A stretch of 64,000 nt of DNA, taken from the NCBI RefSeq assembly GCF_001476815.1, contig NZ_LDSL01000056.1:1-64000 (forward strand), in the 5' to 3' direction. Made by a program: the position numbers and the translations under genes. The notes below the pieces were generated by a model. That model was not told the DNA's origin and did not search any database. It worked only from the letters and a program-made list of their open reading frames with translations. The DNA comes from Pseudacidovorax intermedius (GTDB lineage Bacteria > Pseudomonadota > Gammaproteobacteria > Burkholderiales > Burkholderiaceae_C). Positions 7,785 through 17,299 of this stretch are shown one piece after another. Each line of letters opens with the position of its first letter. The stretch's first letter is position 1.

Positions 7785-9008
7785 GTGGACAGCGGGCACC
7801 CATCCTCATCCCCCATCGGCCAGGACGCGCTGCAGGGCGTGCGCATCGTGGAGATGGGCCAACTCATCGCCGGGCCCTTCTGCGGCAAGACGCTGGGCGA
7901 GTTCGGCGCCGAGGTCGTCAAGATCGAGCCGCCGGTCACCGGCGATCCACTGCGCAACTGGCGGCTGCTGCAGAAGGGCACCTCGGTCTGGTGGCAGGTG
8001 CAGTCGCGCAACAAGCGCTCGGTGGCGCTGGACCTTCGCGCGCCCGAAGGCCAGGAGGTGGCGCGGCGCCTGATCGCCGAGGCCGACGTGCTCATCGAGA
8101 ACTTCCGCCCCGGCATGCTGGAGGAATGGGGCCTTGGTCCCGAGGTGCTGCAGGCCGCGAACCCCGGCCTGATCGTGCTGCGCATCTCCGGCTTCGGCCA
8201 GACCGGGCCCTACCGTGACCAGCCGGGCTTCGGCGTCATCGGCGAGGCCATGGGCGGCCTGCGCCATCTGACGGGCGAGCCGGACCGCGTGCCGGTGCGG
8301 GTCGGCGTCTCGCTGGGCGACACGCTGGCGGCGCTGCATGGCGCCATCGGCGTGCTGGCGGCGCTCTACCACCGGCAGGCCCACGGCGGGCGCGGCCAAG
8401 TGATCGACGTGGCGCTGCACGAGGCGGTCTACAACGTGATGGAAAGCCTGATCCCCGAGTACAGCGCCTTCGGGGTGGTGCGCGAGGCCGCGGGCAGTGC
8501 GCTGCCGGGCATCGCGCCCAGCAATGCCTACCCGTGCACCGACGGCTGGGTGCTGGTGGCGGGCAACGGCGACAGCATCTTCAAGCGGCTGATGCAGGCC
8601 ATCGGCCGGCCCGACCTGGCCGCCGCAGCCGACCTGGCGCACAACGCCGGCCGCGTGGCCCGCGTGCAGGAGATCGACGCGGCCATCGCGCACTGGACCG
8701 CCGACTTCACGGTGCACGAGGTGCAGGAATGCCTGGCCGCCGCCCGCGTGCCGGCCGGCAAGGTCTACACCGCCCGCGACATCGCCGAAGACCCGCACTA
8801 CCGCGCCCGCGACATGCTGCTCACGCAGCAGACCCGCGACGGCGATACGCTCACCGTACCGGGCATCGTGCCCAAGCTCTCGGCCACGCCGGGCCGCGTG
8901 CGCAGCAGTGCGCCGCGCCTGGGCGACGACACCGATGCCGTGCTGGCCGAAGTGGGCCTGACGGCTCAGCAGATCGCGCAGCTGCGCGAGAAGGGGGTCA
9001 TTCAATGA
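7785..9008 (+). CDS. CaiB/BaiF family (class III) CoA-transferase
   Basis: 407 aa from a GTG at 7785, chosen because AGGAGA (7773-7778) sits at the right distance and no in-frame ATG precedes the conserved LQGVRIVEMGQLIAGPFCGKTLGEFGAEVVKIE-type N-terminus (positions 7830-7930). Class III enzymes move CoA between a carboxylic acid and an acyl-CoA through an aspartyl-CoA intermediate; the catalytic Asp is probably D179 in SLGDTLAALHG. Family landmarks GDPLRNW, NKRSVALDL, ENFRPGMLEEWGL and SGFGQTGPYRDQPGFG are present. It is the first gene of an operon with an HMG-CoA-lyase-type enzyme (4-bp ATGA overlap) and two Bug receptors, so it likely activates an imported organic acid. Confidence 0.9.
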   Translation: MDSGHPSSSPIGQDALQGVRIVEMGQLIAGPFCGKTLGEFGAEVVKIEPPVTGDPLRNWRLLQKGTSVWWQVQSRNKRSVALDLRAPEGQEVARRLIAEADVLIENFRPGMLEEWGLGPEVLQAANPGLIVLRISGFGQTGPYRDQPGFGVIGEAMGGLRHLTGEPDRVPVRVGVSLGDTLAALHGAIGVLAALYHRQAHGGRGQVIDVALHEAVYNVMESLIPEYSAFGVVREAAGSALPGIAPSNAYPCTDGWVLVAGNGDSIFKRLMQAIGRPDLAAAADLAHNAGRVARVQEIDAAIAHWTADFTVHEVQECLAAARVPAGKVYTARDIAEDPHYRARDMLLTQQTRDGDTLTVPGIVPKLSATPGRVRSSAPRLGDDTDAVLAEVGLTAQQIAQLREKGVIQ

Positions 9009-9988
9009 ACGCCGTGCGCAATGCCTGGCAGGGCGCGGGCCGCCGCATCCACATGCAGGAGGTCGGCACCCGGGATGGCCTGCAGATGGAGGCCGCCTTC
9101 GTGCCCACCGACGACAAGGTCGCGCTGGTCGACCAGCTGTCGGCCGCGGGGCTGGACAAGATCGAGGTCAGCGCCTTCGTTTCACCCACGGCCGTGCCGG
9201 CGCTGCGCGACGCCGAGATCGTGCTGCGCGAGATCGCGCGCCGGCCTGGCGTCGTCTACGCCGCGCTGGTGCCCAATGTGCGCGGCGCCGAGCGCGCCAT
9301 CGAGTCGAAGGTGGACGAGCTGAATCTGGTGATGTCCGCCAGCGAGACGCACAACCTGGCCAACCTGCGCATGACGCGGGCGCAGTCCTTCGGCGCGCTG
9401 GCCGAGGTGGTGGCGCTGGGCCGCTCGGCGGGCGTGGCGGTGAACGTGTCGCTGTCCTGCGTGTTCGGCTGCCCCATGGAGGGCGAGGTGCCGGTCGACG
9501 CGGTGTTCGACCTCATCGAGCGCTTCGATCAGCGGGGCGTGCACGGTTTCACGCTGTGCGACACCACCGGCATGGCCCATCCCGCGCAGGTGGCGCGCGT
9601 CGTGGCGATGGCGCGGGTCCGCTGGCCGCACCAGACCTTCACGCTGCACTTCCACAACACCCGGGGCATGGGCCTCGCCAATGTGCTGGCGGCCATCGAT
9701 GCGGGCGCCGACCGCTTCGACGCTTCCATCGGCGGCCTGGGCGGCTGCCCCTATGCGCCGGGTGCCACGGGCAACGTCTGCACCGAGGAGATCGTGCATG
9801 CGCTGCAGTGCATGGACTTCCACGTGCCGGTGGACCTGGCGATGGTGATGGCCGCCGCCGCCCGGCTGCCAGCCCTCGTCGGCCATGACGTGCCCAGCCA
9901 GCTGCTCAAGGCCGGCCGCCGGCTCGACCTGCATCCGCCGCCGGCCGACTTCGCGGCGGTGCGCGAGCGGGCGCTGGCGCGCGCCTGA
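9005..9988 (+). CDS. Hydroxymethylglutaryl-CoA lyase family enzyme
   Basis: 327 aa DRE-TIM (HMGL-like) lyase. The active-site entry QEVGTRDGLQ and the HMG-CoA-lyase signature GLGGCPYAPGATGN, with its catalytic loop cysteine, are both present. The divalent-metal ligands are in HFHNTRGMGLAN. HMG-CoA lyase splits HMG-CoA to acetoacetate and acetyl-CoA; in catabolic clusters relatives act on other 3-hydroxy-3-methyl acyl-CoAs such as citramalyl-CoA-like substrates. The overlap with the upstream CoA-transferase (ATGA) implies that the transferase makes the CoA thioester that this enzyme cleaves. The exact substrate is not deducible. Confidence 0.9.
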   Translation: MNAVRNAWQGAGRRIHMQEVGTRDGLQMEAAFVPTDDKVALVDQLSAAGLDKIEVSAFVSPTAVPALRDAEIVLREIARRPGVVYAALVPNVRGAERAIESKVDELNLVMSASETHNLANLRMTRAQSFGALAEVVALGRSAGVAVNVSLSCVFGCPMEGEVPVDAVFDLIERFDQRGVHGFTLCDTTGMAHPAQVARVVAMARVRWPHQTFTLHFHNTRGMGLANVLAAIDAGADRFDASIGGLGGCPYAPGATGNVCTEEIVHALQCMDFHVPVDLAMVMAAAARLPALVGHDVPSQLLKAGRRLDLHPPPADFAAVRERALARA

Positions 9989-10031
9989 CCGGCGATCCGC
10001 CCAGGACTTTCACGACAACGGAGACAAAGCC

Positions 10032-11030
10032 ATGAACAACGCCTTTTCCCGCATCGCCCACCGGCGCTTCGGCGCTGGCGCCGCCGCTCTGCTGCTGAGC
10101 GCCCTCGCCGCCGCGCCCGCCTGGGCGGAGGACGCCTATCCGAGCAAGCCCATCACCGTGGTCGTGCCACAGGCCGCGGGAGGCGCCAACGACGTCATCG
10201 CCCGCGTGGTGTCTCAGCGCCTGTCGCAGCAGCTGGGCCAGACCGTGCTGGTCGACAACAAGCCGGGCGCCGGCGGCACCGTGGCCACGGCCGCGACGGC
10301 ACGCGCCAGGCGCGACGGTTACACGCTGCTGCTCACGGCCGACAGTGCCCAGGTGACGAGCCCTGCGCTCTACCGCAATCCCGGCTTCGATCCGGTGAAG
10401 GACTTCGAGCCCGTCGCGCCCATTGCCACGGCCGGTTATGTGCTGGTGGCCAACTCGTCCTTTCCGGCCAACAACATGGCCGAGCTGATCAAGTTGGCCA
10501 AGGCCCAGCCGGGCGCCTACTCCTACGCTTCCGCCGGCAACGGCACGCTCAACCACCTGATCGGCGAGATGGTGCAGAAGGCCGCCGGCATCAAGCTGCA
10601 GCACGTGCCCTACAAAGGCTCGGCCGCAGCCGCCACCGACTTGGTGGGCGGCCAGGTGCCGCTGTCGGTGCAGAGCCTGCCCTCGGTCATCGCCTTCATC
10701 AAGTCAGGCAAGCTCAAGGTGCTGGGCGTGGTCAACCCCCAGCGCATCAAGGCGCTGCCCGATTCCCCCACCATCGGCGAGACGCTGCCGGGCTTCGGCC
10801 AGGCGCCGTGGTACGCGCTCTTCGCGCCGGCCGGCACACCCGCGGCCATCGTCACGCGGCTGCAGTCGGAGGTGAACAAGGCGCTCGAAAGCCCCGACGT
10901 GCTGGAGAAGCTGGCCAGCGTGGGCTGCGAGCCCTTCAAGGGCAGCTCGGCCCAACTCGCCGCACTCGTCCAGTCCGACCTGCGCAAGTGGGCGCAGATC
11001 GTGAAGGACACCGGCGCGACGGTGGACTGA
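10032..11030 (+). CDS. Bug family tripartite tricarboxylate transporter substrate-binding protein
   Basis: 332 aa secreted receptor (TctC/Bug family). Signal peptide with a long hydrophobic segment ending AAPAWAEDAYPSKPIT. Family landmarks: YPSKPITVVVPQAAGGANDVIAR, VDNKPGAGGTVATAATARA (read at 10250-10310), VPYKGSAAAATDLVGGQV and APAGTPAAIV. Bug proteins bind small carboxylates in the periplasm and often lack linked TctAB membrane genes, as here. It lies 43 bp after the lyase gene, so it probably delivers the substrate of the CoA-transferase/lyase pair. Confidence 0.92.
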   Translation: MNNAFSRIAHRRFGAGAAALLLSALAAAPAWAEDAYPSKPITVVVPQAAGGANDVIARVVSQRLSQQLGQTVLVDNKPGAGGTVATAATARARRDGYTLLLTADSAQVTSPALYRNPGFDPVKDFEPVAPIATAGYVLVANSSFPANNMAELIKLAKAQPGAYSYASAGNGTLNHLIGEMVQKAAGIKLQHVPYKGSAAAATDLVGGQVPLSVQSLPSVIAFIKSGKLKVLGVVNPQRIKALPDSPTIGETLPGFGQAPWYALFAPAGTPAAIVTRLQSEVNKALESPDVLEKLASVGCEPFKGSSAQLAALVQSDLRKWAQIVKDTGATVD

Positions 11031-11074
11031 CACGGCGACTGCCGACCCACCGAATGACGAATACGGAGACACGC

Positions 11075-12055
11075 ATGACCCCTACCCGACAACGCTTCAT
11101 TGCCGCCGCTGCCGCCTGCCTGCTGCCCTGGCCGATCGTCGGCCTGGCGCAGGGCGCTTATCCCTCGCGGCCGATCTCGCTCGTGGTGCCGACCGCCACC
11201 GGCGGCACCACCGACCTGTCGGCGCGCATGCTGGCGCAGCCGCTCGGCACGGCGCTCGGCCAATCGTTGGTGGTGGAGAACAAGGGCGGCGGCAACGGCG
11301 CCATCGCCGCGGCCTTCGTCAAGCGCGCCGAGCCGGACGGCTACACGCTGCTGATGCAGTACTCGGGCTACCACGTCATCACGCCGGTGGTGAGCAAGAC
11401 GCCGCTGCCCTGGGCGCAGAAGGACCTGCGTCCGGTGGCCAACGTGCTGTCAGCGCCGCAGATCATCGTGGTGCGGGCCGACCTGCCCGTGAAGACGCTC
11501 GCCGAACTGGTGGCCTATGCCAAGGCGCATCCGGGCAAGCTGAACTACGCCTCGTCGGGCAATGGCTCGCTGCAGCACGTGACGGGCGCCATGCTGGAAC
11601 AGCAGGCCGGCGTGCAGATGGTGCACGTGCCCTACAAAGGCACCGGGCCGGCCTTGCAGGACCTGCTGGGCGGCCAGGTCGACCTGACCTTCGGCACGGC
11701 GCCGCCCTTCATGCCGCACATCCAGGCCGGCAAGCTGCGCGTACTGGCCGTGACCGGCAGCAGCCGCCTGCCGAGCCTGCCCGATGTGCCCACCACCGCC
11801 GAGGCGGGTCTGCCGAAGCTGGACGCCAGCTCCTGGTTCGCCGTGTTCGCGCCGGCCGCGACGCCCGACGCGGTGGTGTAGAAGCTGGCGGCCGAGATCG
11901 GCCGCGTCGTCGGCACGCCGTCCTTCCGCAAGCTGGCGCAGGACCAGGGCGCGACGGCCGACTTCCAGGACCAGGCGCAACTGTCCGCGCGGGTGAATGC
12001 GGACCTGGCACGCTGGTCGCAGCTGGCGAAGTCGGCGCGGATCGAAGCGGACTGA
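11075..12055 (+). pseudogene. Bug family receptor interrupted by an in-frame TAG
   Basis: A second Bug (TctC-type) receptor of otherwise normal length. From the ATG at 11075 (GGAG ribosome site at 11064-11067) the frame runs 268 codons through signal peptide, YPSRPISLVVPTATGG, VENKGGGNGA, VPYKGTGPALQDLLGGQ and FAPAATPDAVV, then meets TAG at 11879-11881. Past the TAG the same frame continues with normal Bug C-terminal coding (KLAAEIGRVVGTPSFRKL onward) to TGA at 12053-12055. Read through, the protein would be 326 aa. One C-to-T change of a CAG glutamine codon would explain it. Without the last ~58 residues the C-terminal lobe is incomplete. A sequencing error is the main alternative. Confidence 0.85.
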
Positions 12056-12083
12056 AGCCGTTCCAAGGCACCCTCGCTACCGC

Positions 12084-12117
12084 AAGAAAAAAGGGCGCTG
12101 CCATCGGCACCGCCCTT
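12084..12117 (-). terminator. Rho-independent terminator of ggt
   Basis: Read on the minus strand: arms AAGGGCG/CGCCCTT (12111-12117 and 12091-12097), an inner TGCC/GGCA helix, then TTTTTTCTT. It lies 50 bp beyond the ggt stop, between the convergent genes. Confidence 0.75.
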
Positions 12118-12166
12118 GTCGCATCCAGGGGCCTGCGCCTTGCGGCGCCGGCTGGTCAGGCGTCCA

Positions 12167-14212
12167 TCACGGCGTGGTGGTGTCGCCCAGCACGATGCCT
12201 TCGCGGCGCGGGTCGGCGCCCCCGCTCAGCACCGTCTTGCCGTTGACCTGGGTGCGGATCACGGTGCTGATGCCGCTGGATTGCGCGCTCACCGACACCG
12301 TGTGGCCCAGGTCGCGCAGGCCCTTGACCAGCGGGTCGTTGGCGCCGTTGTTGCTCGCGTCGATGTTGGGATGCTCGCCGCCCACGTTGGTGGTGGGCGA
12401 GTTGGCGGCGCCGAAGTCCACCATCGACGTGGCCTGCTGCGCATCCAGCTTCCAGTCCAGTGCGCCGACGAGCGTCTTGACCACGTACTGGATGATGGTG
12501 CCGCCGCCGGGCGAGCCGGTGGCCATCAGGAAGTCGCCGGGCGCATTGCCGTTGAACACCATGGTGGGCGCCATCGTGCTGCGCGGGCGCTTGCCCGGTG
12601 CCACGCGGTTGGCCACCAGCGTGCCGCTGCTGTCCGTCGGCGAGGCCGAGAAGTCCGTCAGCTGGTTGTTCAGCAGGATGCCGCGTGCCATGTGGAAGGA
12701 GCCCATGGAGCTTTCCACCGTCGTGGTCATGGTGACGACGTTGCCTTCCTTGTCGACGATGGTCAGGTGCGTGGTGCCGGCCTCGGGCGTCTTGTCGATG
12801 CCCAGTGGCACCGCGCCCAGGTCGCCGGCCAGCGCCGTGCCCATGCTCTTGGTGAAGTCGATGAGGTTGGCGCGGGTGCGCATGTAGTTCTTGTTGAGCA
12901 GCGTGTCGGGCGAATTGCCCGGCAGCGGCACGAAGTCGGTGTCGGCCACGTACTTGTCGCGGTCGGCATAGGCCAGGCGCTCGGCTTCGGAAACCAGATG
13001 CACGCCCATCACGCTGGGCTTGCCGCCTTCCAGGTCCACGGCCGTGGGCGCATGCAGGCCCATGTTGAAGTTCTCCAGGATGCCCAGCGTGGAGAGCACG
13101 CCGATGCCGCCGGAGGAGGGTGGCGACATGCTGCAGACGTAGTACGCGCGGTAGGTCACGCACACCGGATCGCGGCGCTTGGGGCGGTAGTTCTTCAGGT
13201 CGTCCAGCGTGGTCAGGCCGGGGGTGATGACCGAACCGTCCACGCCCTGGGTCACGCGGATCTTGGCGACGATGTCCTGCGCGATGGGGCCGGTGTACAT
13301 GGCATCGGCGCCCTGGGCGGCCATGGCCTTGAGCACGCCGGCATAGGCCGGGTTGGTCAGCGTGGTGCCCAGGCCCTTGGGATTGCCGGAGGCGTCGAAG
13401 AAATAGGCCAGGGCCTCGTCGTCGCGCTTGAGGTTGGTGGCCGAGCCGGTGATGGCGGCCGCCATGCGGCCACCGATCTTGAAGCCGTTGGTGGCCAGGT
13501 TCGTGCCTTCGCCGAACAGGTCCTTCCAGGCCAGCTTGCCGTGGTCGGCCTGGGCCATCTCCAGCATGCGCATCACGCCGGGCGTGCCGATGGAGCGGCC
13601 ACTGGCACGGGCATTGGGCAGGGGCGTGGTCTTCACGCTGTCGCTGATGTAGCGCAGATAGTCCTGCGTGGCGGCGGCGGGCGCGGTCTCGCGGCCGTCG
13701 TAGGCCTGCACCTTCTTCGTCTTGACGTCGTAGTGCAGCAGGAAGGCGCCGCCGGCCAGGCTGCTGGACTGGGGCTCGACCAGGCCCAGCACGGCCTGCA
13801 CGGCCACCGCCGCGTCGACGGCGCTGCCGCCGGCCTTCAGGATGTCGCAGCCGGCCTTGGTGGCCAGCGGATGGTTGGCCACCACCATGTAGGTCTTGGC
13901 ATAGACGACCTTCTTGCCGGGCACGTAACCCGAGGCCGGCTCCGGCGCGGCCGGGTCGCCCTGCAGGCCGGAGCCGACCACCACGGGCGAGCCGGTGGTG
14001 CTGGTCTGGCAGCTGTAGTCCGGCGCGGCCGGTGCCGGTGCGGGCGCCGGGGAGGGTGCGGCCGCGGGCGGCGCGGTGTTGGCCGCGATGAGGGCGGCCA
14101 GCACGGCCTGGTCGCGGCCGTTGTCCGAGCCGCCGCCGCAGGCGGCAACCGAGACGGCCAGGGCCAGCGGCGCCAGCGCCATCATGCGATGGGGAGGTAG
14201 GGGAAATTTCAC
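12167..14212 (-). CDS. ggt: Gamma-glutamyltransferase, lipoprotein-type
   Basis: 681 aa from a GTG at 14212, picked because GGAG lies 7 nt upstream and the extra residues give the signal sequence a basic start; an in-frame ATG at 14185 is the alternative. The signal ends in a lipobox (SVAAC) followed by GGGS and an A/P-rich linker, so the protein is probably an outer-membrane or periplasmic lipoprotein. The proenzyme autocleaves before the catalytic Thr of [11 protein letters not shown] (about residue 480), giving large and small subunits. The small subunit has [12 protein letters not shown] and the oxyanion loop [12 protein letters not shown]. The enzyme hydrolyses or transfers gamma-glutamyl groups, mainly from glutathione. 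A terminator follows; the gene is divergent from uvrC. Confidence 0.93.
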   Translation of the reverse strand: MKFPLPPHRMMALAPLALAVSVAACGGGSDNGRDQAVLAALIAANTAPPAAAPSPAPAPAPAAPDYSCQTSTTGSPVVVGSGLQGDPAAPEPASGYVPGKKVVYAKTYMVVANHPLATKAGCDILKAGGSAVDAAVAVQAVLGLVEPQSSSLAGGAFLLHYDVKTKKVQAYDGRETAPAAATQDYLRYISDSVKTTPLPNARASGRSIGTPGVMRMLEMAQADHGKLAWKDLFGEGTNLATNGFKIGGRMAAAITGSATNLKRDDEALAYFFDASGNPKGLGTTLTNPAYAGVLKAMAAQGADAMYTGPIAQDIVAKIRVTQGVDGSVITPGLTTLDDLKNYRPKRRDPVCVTYRAYYVCSMSPPSSGGIGVLSTLGILENFNMGLHAPTAVDLEGGKPSVMGVHLVSEAERLAYADRDKYVADTDFVPLPGNSPDTLLNKNYMRTRANLIDFTKSMGTALAGDLGAVPLGIDKTPEAGTTHLTIVDKEGNVVTMTTTVESSMGSFHMARGILLNNQLTDFSASPTDSSGTLVANRVAPGKRPRSTMAPTMVFNGNAPGDFLMATGSPGGGTIIQYVVKTLVGALDWKLDAQQATSMVDFGAANSPTTNVGGEHPNIDASNNGANDPLVKGLRDLGHTVSVSAQSSGISTVIRTQVNGKTVLSGGADPRREGIVLGDTTTP

Positions 14213-14240
14213 GGAAACGCTCCGACTCTTGTTGTGTATG

Positions 14241-14270
14241 AAATTGCAATGATGCTTGATCTTGCAATTT
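14241..14270. promoter_or_regulatory. Inverted repeat in the ggt-uvrC divergent region
   Basis: Perfect 8-bp arms AAATTGCA (14241-14248) and TGCAATTT (14263-14270), 14 bp apart, in an unusually AT-rich 105-bp spacer between divergent genes. It could be a dimeric repressor site; no matching regulator was recognised. Confidence 0.45.
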
Positions 14271-14304
14271 TTGACACTGCAGGATTCGTACCGAGACGCC
14301 GCGC

Positions 14305-14310
14305 CACAAT
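14305..14310 (+). promoter_or_regulatory. -10 box (CACAAT) placed 7 nt before the uvrC ATG
   Basis: CACAAT ends 7 nt before the preferred uvrC start at 14318. Transcription starting about 7 nt downstream would begin at the start codon, giving a leaderless mRNA. The same arrangement occurs at pgsA, yaaA, queF and dinB. Confidence 0.45.
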
Positions 14311-14317
14311 GGTGCCC

Positions 14318-16387
14318 ATGTCCGAGGTGCATTCCGAACAACTGCTGGCCGAGGTGGCCGCGCTGCCTTCTCTCCCGGGGGTCTACCGTTATTTCGACGC
14401 GGCGGGCGCCGTGCTGTACGTGGGCAAGGCGCGCAACCTCAAGCGCCGCGTCTCCAGCTACTTCCAGAAGAACCACGGTGGCACGCGCATCGGCCACATG
14501 ATCGGCAAGATCGCGCGCATGGAGACGACGGTCGTGCGTTCCGAGGCCGAGGCGCTGCTGCTCGAGAACAACCTGATCAAGACGCTCAAGCCGCGCTACA
14601 ACATCCTGTTCCGCGACGACAAGAGCTATCCCTACCTCAAGATCACCGGCGTGCGCGACCGCGACGGCGGCGACGGGCTCACGCCTGCCAGCATTCCCCG
14701 CCTGGCCTACTACCGCGGCGCGACCGACCGGCGCCACCGCTACTACGGGCCGTACCCGAGCGCGTGGGCGGTGAAGGAGTCGATCCAGCTGCTGCAGAAG
14801 GTGTTCAAGCTGCGCACCTGCGAGGACACGGTCTACGGCAACCGAACGCGGCCCTGCCTGCTCTACCAGATCAAGCGCTGCAGCGGGCCCTGCGTGGGCC
14901 ATGTGGCGCCCGAGGCCTATGCCCACGACGTGGCCAATGCCGAGGCCTTCCTGCGCGGCGAGACGCAGCAGGTGCTGGCCGAGCTGGAGGGCCGCATGAT
15001 GCAGCATGCCGAGCAGCTCGAGTTCGAGCAGGCGGCCGAGCTGCGCAACCGCATGTCGGCCCTGTCGCGCGTGCTGCACCAGCAATCGGTGGAGATCGTC
15101 GGCGACAAGGACGTGGACATCCTGGCCGTCAAGGTCCAGGGCGGCAAGGCCTGCGTCAACCTGGCCATGGTGCGCGGCGGCCGGCACCTGGGCGACCGCG
15201 CCTACTTCCCGGCCCATGTGGAAGATGCCTCGCTGCTGCAGCAGGAGGCCATGGACGACGAAGCGGCGCAGGCCTCGCCCGCCGTCCTGGCAGAAGGCGA
15301 GGCCGCGGCCGAGTTGGCCATCGAGACCGAGGGCGCCACGACGCAGCCGGCGGCCGATGCCGCGCCCAGCGTCGAGCGCCAGGTGCTCGAAGCCTTCGTC
15401 GCGCAGCACTACATCGAGTCGCCCGCGCCGGCCACGCTGGTGCTGGGCGAGGTCGTCGGCCGCGAGTTGATCGAGGCCATCGCCCAGCATGCGGGCGTGC
15501 GCGTCACGGCCGTCTTCCAGCCGCGCTCGCAGCGCCGCCTGTGGCTGGAGATGGCGCAGAAGAATGCCGACATCCAACTCGCGCGGCTGCTGTCCGAGGA
15601 AGGCTCGCAGCAGGCCCGCACGCGCGCCCTGGTGGACGCGCTGGAGCTGGCGCCGGACGACCTGGCGCAGTTCCGCATCGAATGCTTCGACATCTCGCAC
15701 ACGGCGGGCGAGGCCACGCAGGCCTCCTGCGTGGTGTTCGAGGACCATGCGATGCAGAACCGCGAGTACCGCCGCTACAACATCGACGGCATCACGCCCG
15801 GCGACGACTACGCCGCCATGCGCCAGGTGCTGATGCGCCGCTACGGCAAGATCGCCGAGGCCATCGCGGCCGAGGCCCAGGCTCCCACGCCCGGCGACGG
15901 CGGCGGTGCCGATGCGCCCCCCGGCACCGTCGGCGCGCGCATGCCCGACCTGGTTCTGGTGGACGGCGGCAAGGGCCAGGTGTCGATGGCGCGCGAGGTG
16001 TTTACCGAACTCGGGCTGCCCCTGTCGCTGATCGTCGGCGTGGAGAAGGGCGAGGGCCGGAAGGTCGGCCTGGAAGAACTGGTCTTCGCGGACGGCCGGG
16101 AGAAGGTCTACCTGGGCCGCGACTCGGCGGCGCTGATGCTCGTGGCGCAGATCCGCGACGAGGCCCACCGCTTCGCCATCACCGGCATGCGCGCCAAGCG
16201 CGCGAAGGTGCGCGTGGGCGGCAGCCAGCTGGAGGACATTCCCGGCGTCGGTCCCAAGCGCCGCGCTCGGCTGCTGCAGCGCTTCGGCGGCATCCGCGGC
16301 GTGGCGGCGGCGAGCGTCGAGGATCTCGCGTCCGTCGACGGCATCGCCCGCGATCTCGCGGAAGAAATCTACCGCGCCCTGCACTGA
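14318..16387 (+). CDS. uvrC: UvrABC system endonuclease subunit C
   Basis: 689 aa. UvrC makes the dual incisions of nucleotide excision repair. Domains in order: N-terminal GIY-YIG nuclease (residues about 15-95; [21 protein letters not shown] starts at 14381), a UVR coiled coil that binds UvrB ([13 protein letters not shown]), the RNase H-like second nuclease domain ([29 protein letters not shown]), and a helix-hairpin-helix end ([18 protein letters not shown], then [16 protein letters not shown]). An Ala/Glu-rich insertion near residues 310-350 lengthens it relative to the 610-aa E. coli protein. Another ATG lies 9 nt upstream (14309). A -10-like box abuts the start. Confidence 0.97.
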   Translation: MSEVHSEQLLAEVAALPSLPGVYRYFDAAGAVLYVGKARNLKRRVSSYFQKNHGGTRIGHMIGKIARMETTVVRSEAEALLLENNLIKTLKPRYNILFRDDKSYPYLKITGVRDRDGGDGLTPASIPRLAYYRGATDRRHRYYGPYPSAWAVKESIQLLQKVFKLRTCEDTVYGNRTRPCLLYQIKRCSGPCVGHVAPEAYAHDVANAEAFLRGETQQVLAELEGRMMQHAEQLEFEQAAELRNRMSALSRVLHQQSVEIVGDKDVDILAVKVQGGKACVNLAMVRGGRHLGDRAYFPAHVEDASLLQQEAMDDEAAQASPAVLAEGEAAAELAIETEGATTQPAADAAPSVERQVLEAFVAQHYIESPAPATLVLGEVVGRELIEAIAQHAGVRVTAVFQPRSQRRLWLEMAQKNADIQLARLLSEEGSQQARTRALVDALELAPDDLAQFRIECFDISHTAGEATQASCVVFEDHAMQNREYRRYNIDGITPGDDYAAMRQVLMRRYGKIAEAIAAEAQAPTPGDGGGADAPPGTVGARMPDLVLVDGGKGQVSMAREVFTELGLPLSLIVGVEKGEGRKVGLEELVFADGREKVYLGRDSAALMLVAQIRDEAHRFAITGMRAKRAKVRVGGSQLEDIPGVGPKRRARLLQRFGGIRGVAAASVEDLASVDGIARDLAEEIYRALH

Positions 16388-16453
16388 TCCGGGGCCCCGC
16401 GCGCCACTGTGGGCACTGGCCCGGGCCGCGGCAGGCGCCGCGTGGCCTCATGC

Positions 16454-16459
16454 CACAAT
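16454..16459 (+). promoter_or_regulatory. -10 box (CACAAT) placed 6 nt before the pgsA ATG
   Basis: CACAAT at 16454-16459, ATG at 16466. Spacing predicts a transcript starting at or next to the start codon (leaderless). The context CATGCCACAATCCCCGC resembles the uvrC start region. Confidence 0.45.
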
Positions 16460-16465
16460 CCCCGC

Positions 16466-17041
16466 ATGTTCTGGACCCTGCCCACCATCATGACCTGGAC
16501 GCGCATCGTCGCGATTCCCCTGATCGTGGGCATCTTCTATCTGCCGCTGCCCGAAGGCATGCGCAACCTCATCGCCACGGTGATGTTCATCGTCTTCGCG
16601 GCCACGGACTGGCTCGACGGCTACCTGGCGCGGCGGCTCAACCAGACATCGGCCTTCGGCGCCTTCCTCGACCCGGTGGCCGACAAGTTCCTGGTGTGCG
16701 CCTCGCTGCTGGTGCTCGTGCACCTGAACCGTGCCGACGTGTTCGTGGCGCTCATCATCATCGGCCGCGAGATCGCCATCTCGGCCCTGCGCGAATGGAT
16801 GGCCCAGCTCGGCGCCGGCAAGAGCGTGGCGGTGCACATGCTCGGCAAGGTCAAGACCACCGTACAGATGGTGGCCATCCCCTTCCTGCTCTACCAGGGG
16901 CAGCTGTTCGGCGTCATCGACACGGGGCTCTGGGGCCGATGGCTCATCTGGGCGGCGGCGGTGCTGACCGTCTGGTCGATGGTCTACTACCTGCGCAAGG
17001 CCATTCCCGAGATCCGCGCGCGCACCGAGGCGCGCGGCTGA
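16466..17041 (+). CDS. pgsA: CDP-diacylglycerol--glycerol-3-phosphate 3-phosphatidyltransferase
   Basis: 191 aa integral membrane enzyme. It makes phosphatidylglycerol phosphate from CDP-diacylglycerol and glycerol 3-phosphate, the committed step to phosphatidylglycerol and cardiolipin. The CDP-alcohol phosphotransferase signature DG-x2-AR-x8-G-x3-D-x3-D is complete in TDWLDGYLARRL...FGAFLDPVADK. Several hydrophobic helices surround it (IPLIVGIFYLPL, VFVALIIIG, WLIWAAAVLTVWSM). It follows uvrC by 78 bp, a common pairing in proteobacteria. The start at 16466 gives the normal short N-terminus MFWTLPTIMTWTRI. Confidence 0.96.
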   Translation: MFWTLPTIMTWTRIVAIPLIVGIFYLPLPEGMRNLIATVMFIVFAATDWLDGYLARRLNQTSAFGAFLDPVADKFLVCASLLVLVHLNRADVFVALIIIGREIAISALREWMAQLGAGKSVAVHMLGKVKTTVQMVAIPFLLYQGQLFGVIDTGLWGRWLIWAAAVLTVWSMVYYLRKAIPEIRARTEARG

Positions 17042-17095
17042 GCACTGGCAGCACCGCGGCCGCAGTCCCGCGGGCGGCCTGTGAGAAGTTCGTAT

Positions 17096-17107
17096 ACAAC
17101 CGGTTGT
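17096..17107. promoter_or_regulatory. 12-bp perfect palindrome upstream of the hupB promoter
   Basis: ACAACCGGTTGT is its own reverse complement and lies 29 bp upstream of the hupB -35 box. It could be an operator or activator site; alternatively it is chance. No terminator-like T-run follows it. Confidence 0.35.
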
Positions 17108-17136
17108 GTCTGCGCCTTCAGGTTGCAATGTCGTGA

Positions 17137-17165
17137 TTGACACCCACTGACCGCGTGGTTGTAAT
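17137..17165 (+). promoter_or_regulatory. Sigma-70 promoter of hupB
   Basis: TTGACA (17137-17142), 17-bp spacer, TGTAAT (17160-17165). This is the best consensus match in the window. It predicts a start near 17172 and a ~128-nt leader before the hupB GTG. Confidence 0.7.
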
Positions 17166-17299
17166 TCCTCGCTCGGCCGCCTGGCCGATGTCCTCGGAAC
17201 CGCTCCTCCCCCTTCCTTGATCGACGCGCCGCGCGCCCGTAGGGTTGCCCGCGCTTTCGACTTCCGACCCGCTGATCAACCTTTCGCCTAGAGGCCTCT

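Noticed and set aside
12167-16384. A 1405-codon minus-strand open frame spanning ggt and the whole of uvrC
   Set aside because: Its 5' two-thirds is antisense to uvrC and has no homology or start signals; only the 3' part from 14212 is the real ggt gene. Long antisense frames are common in GC-rich DNA.
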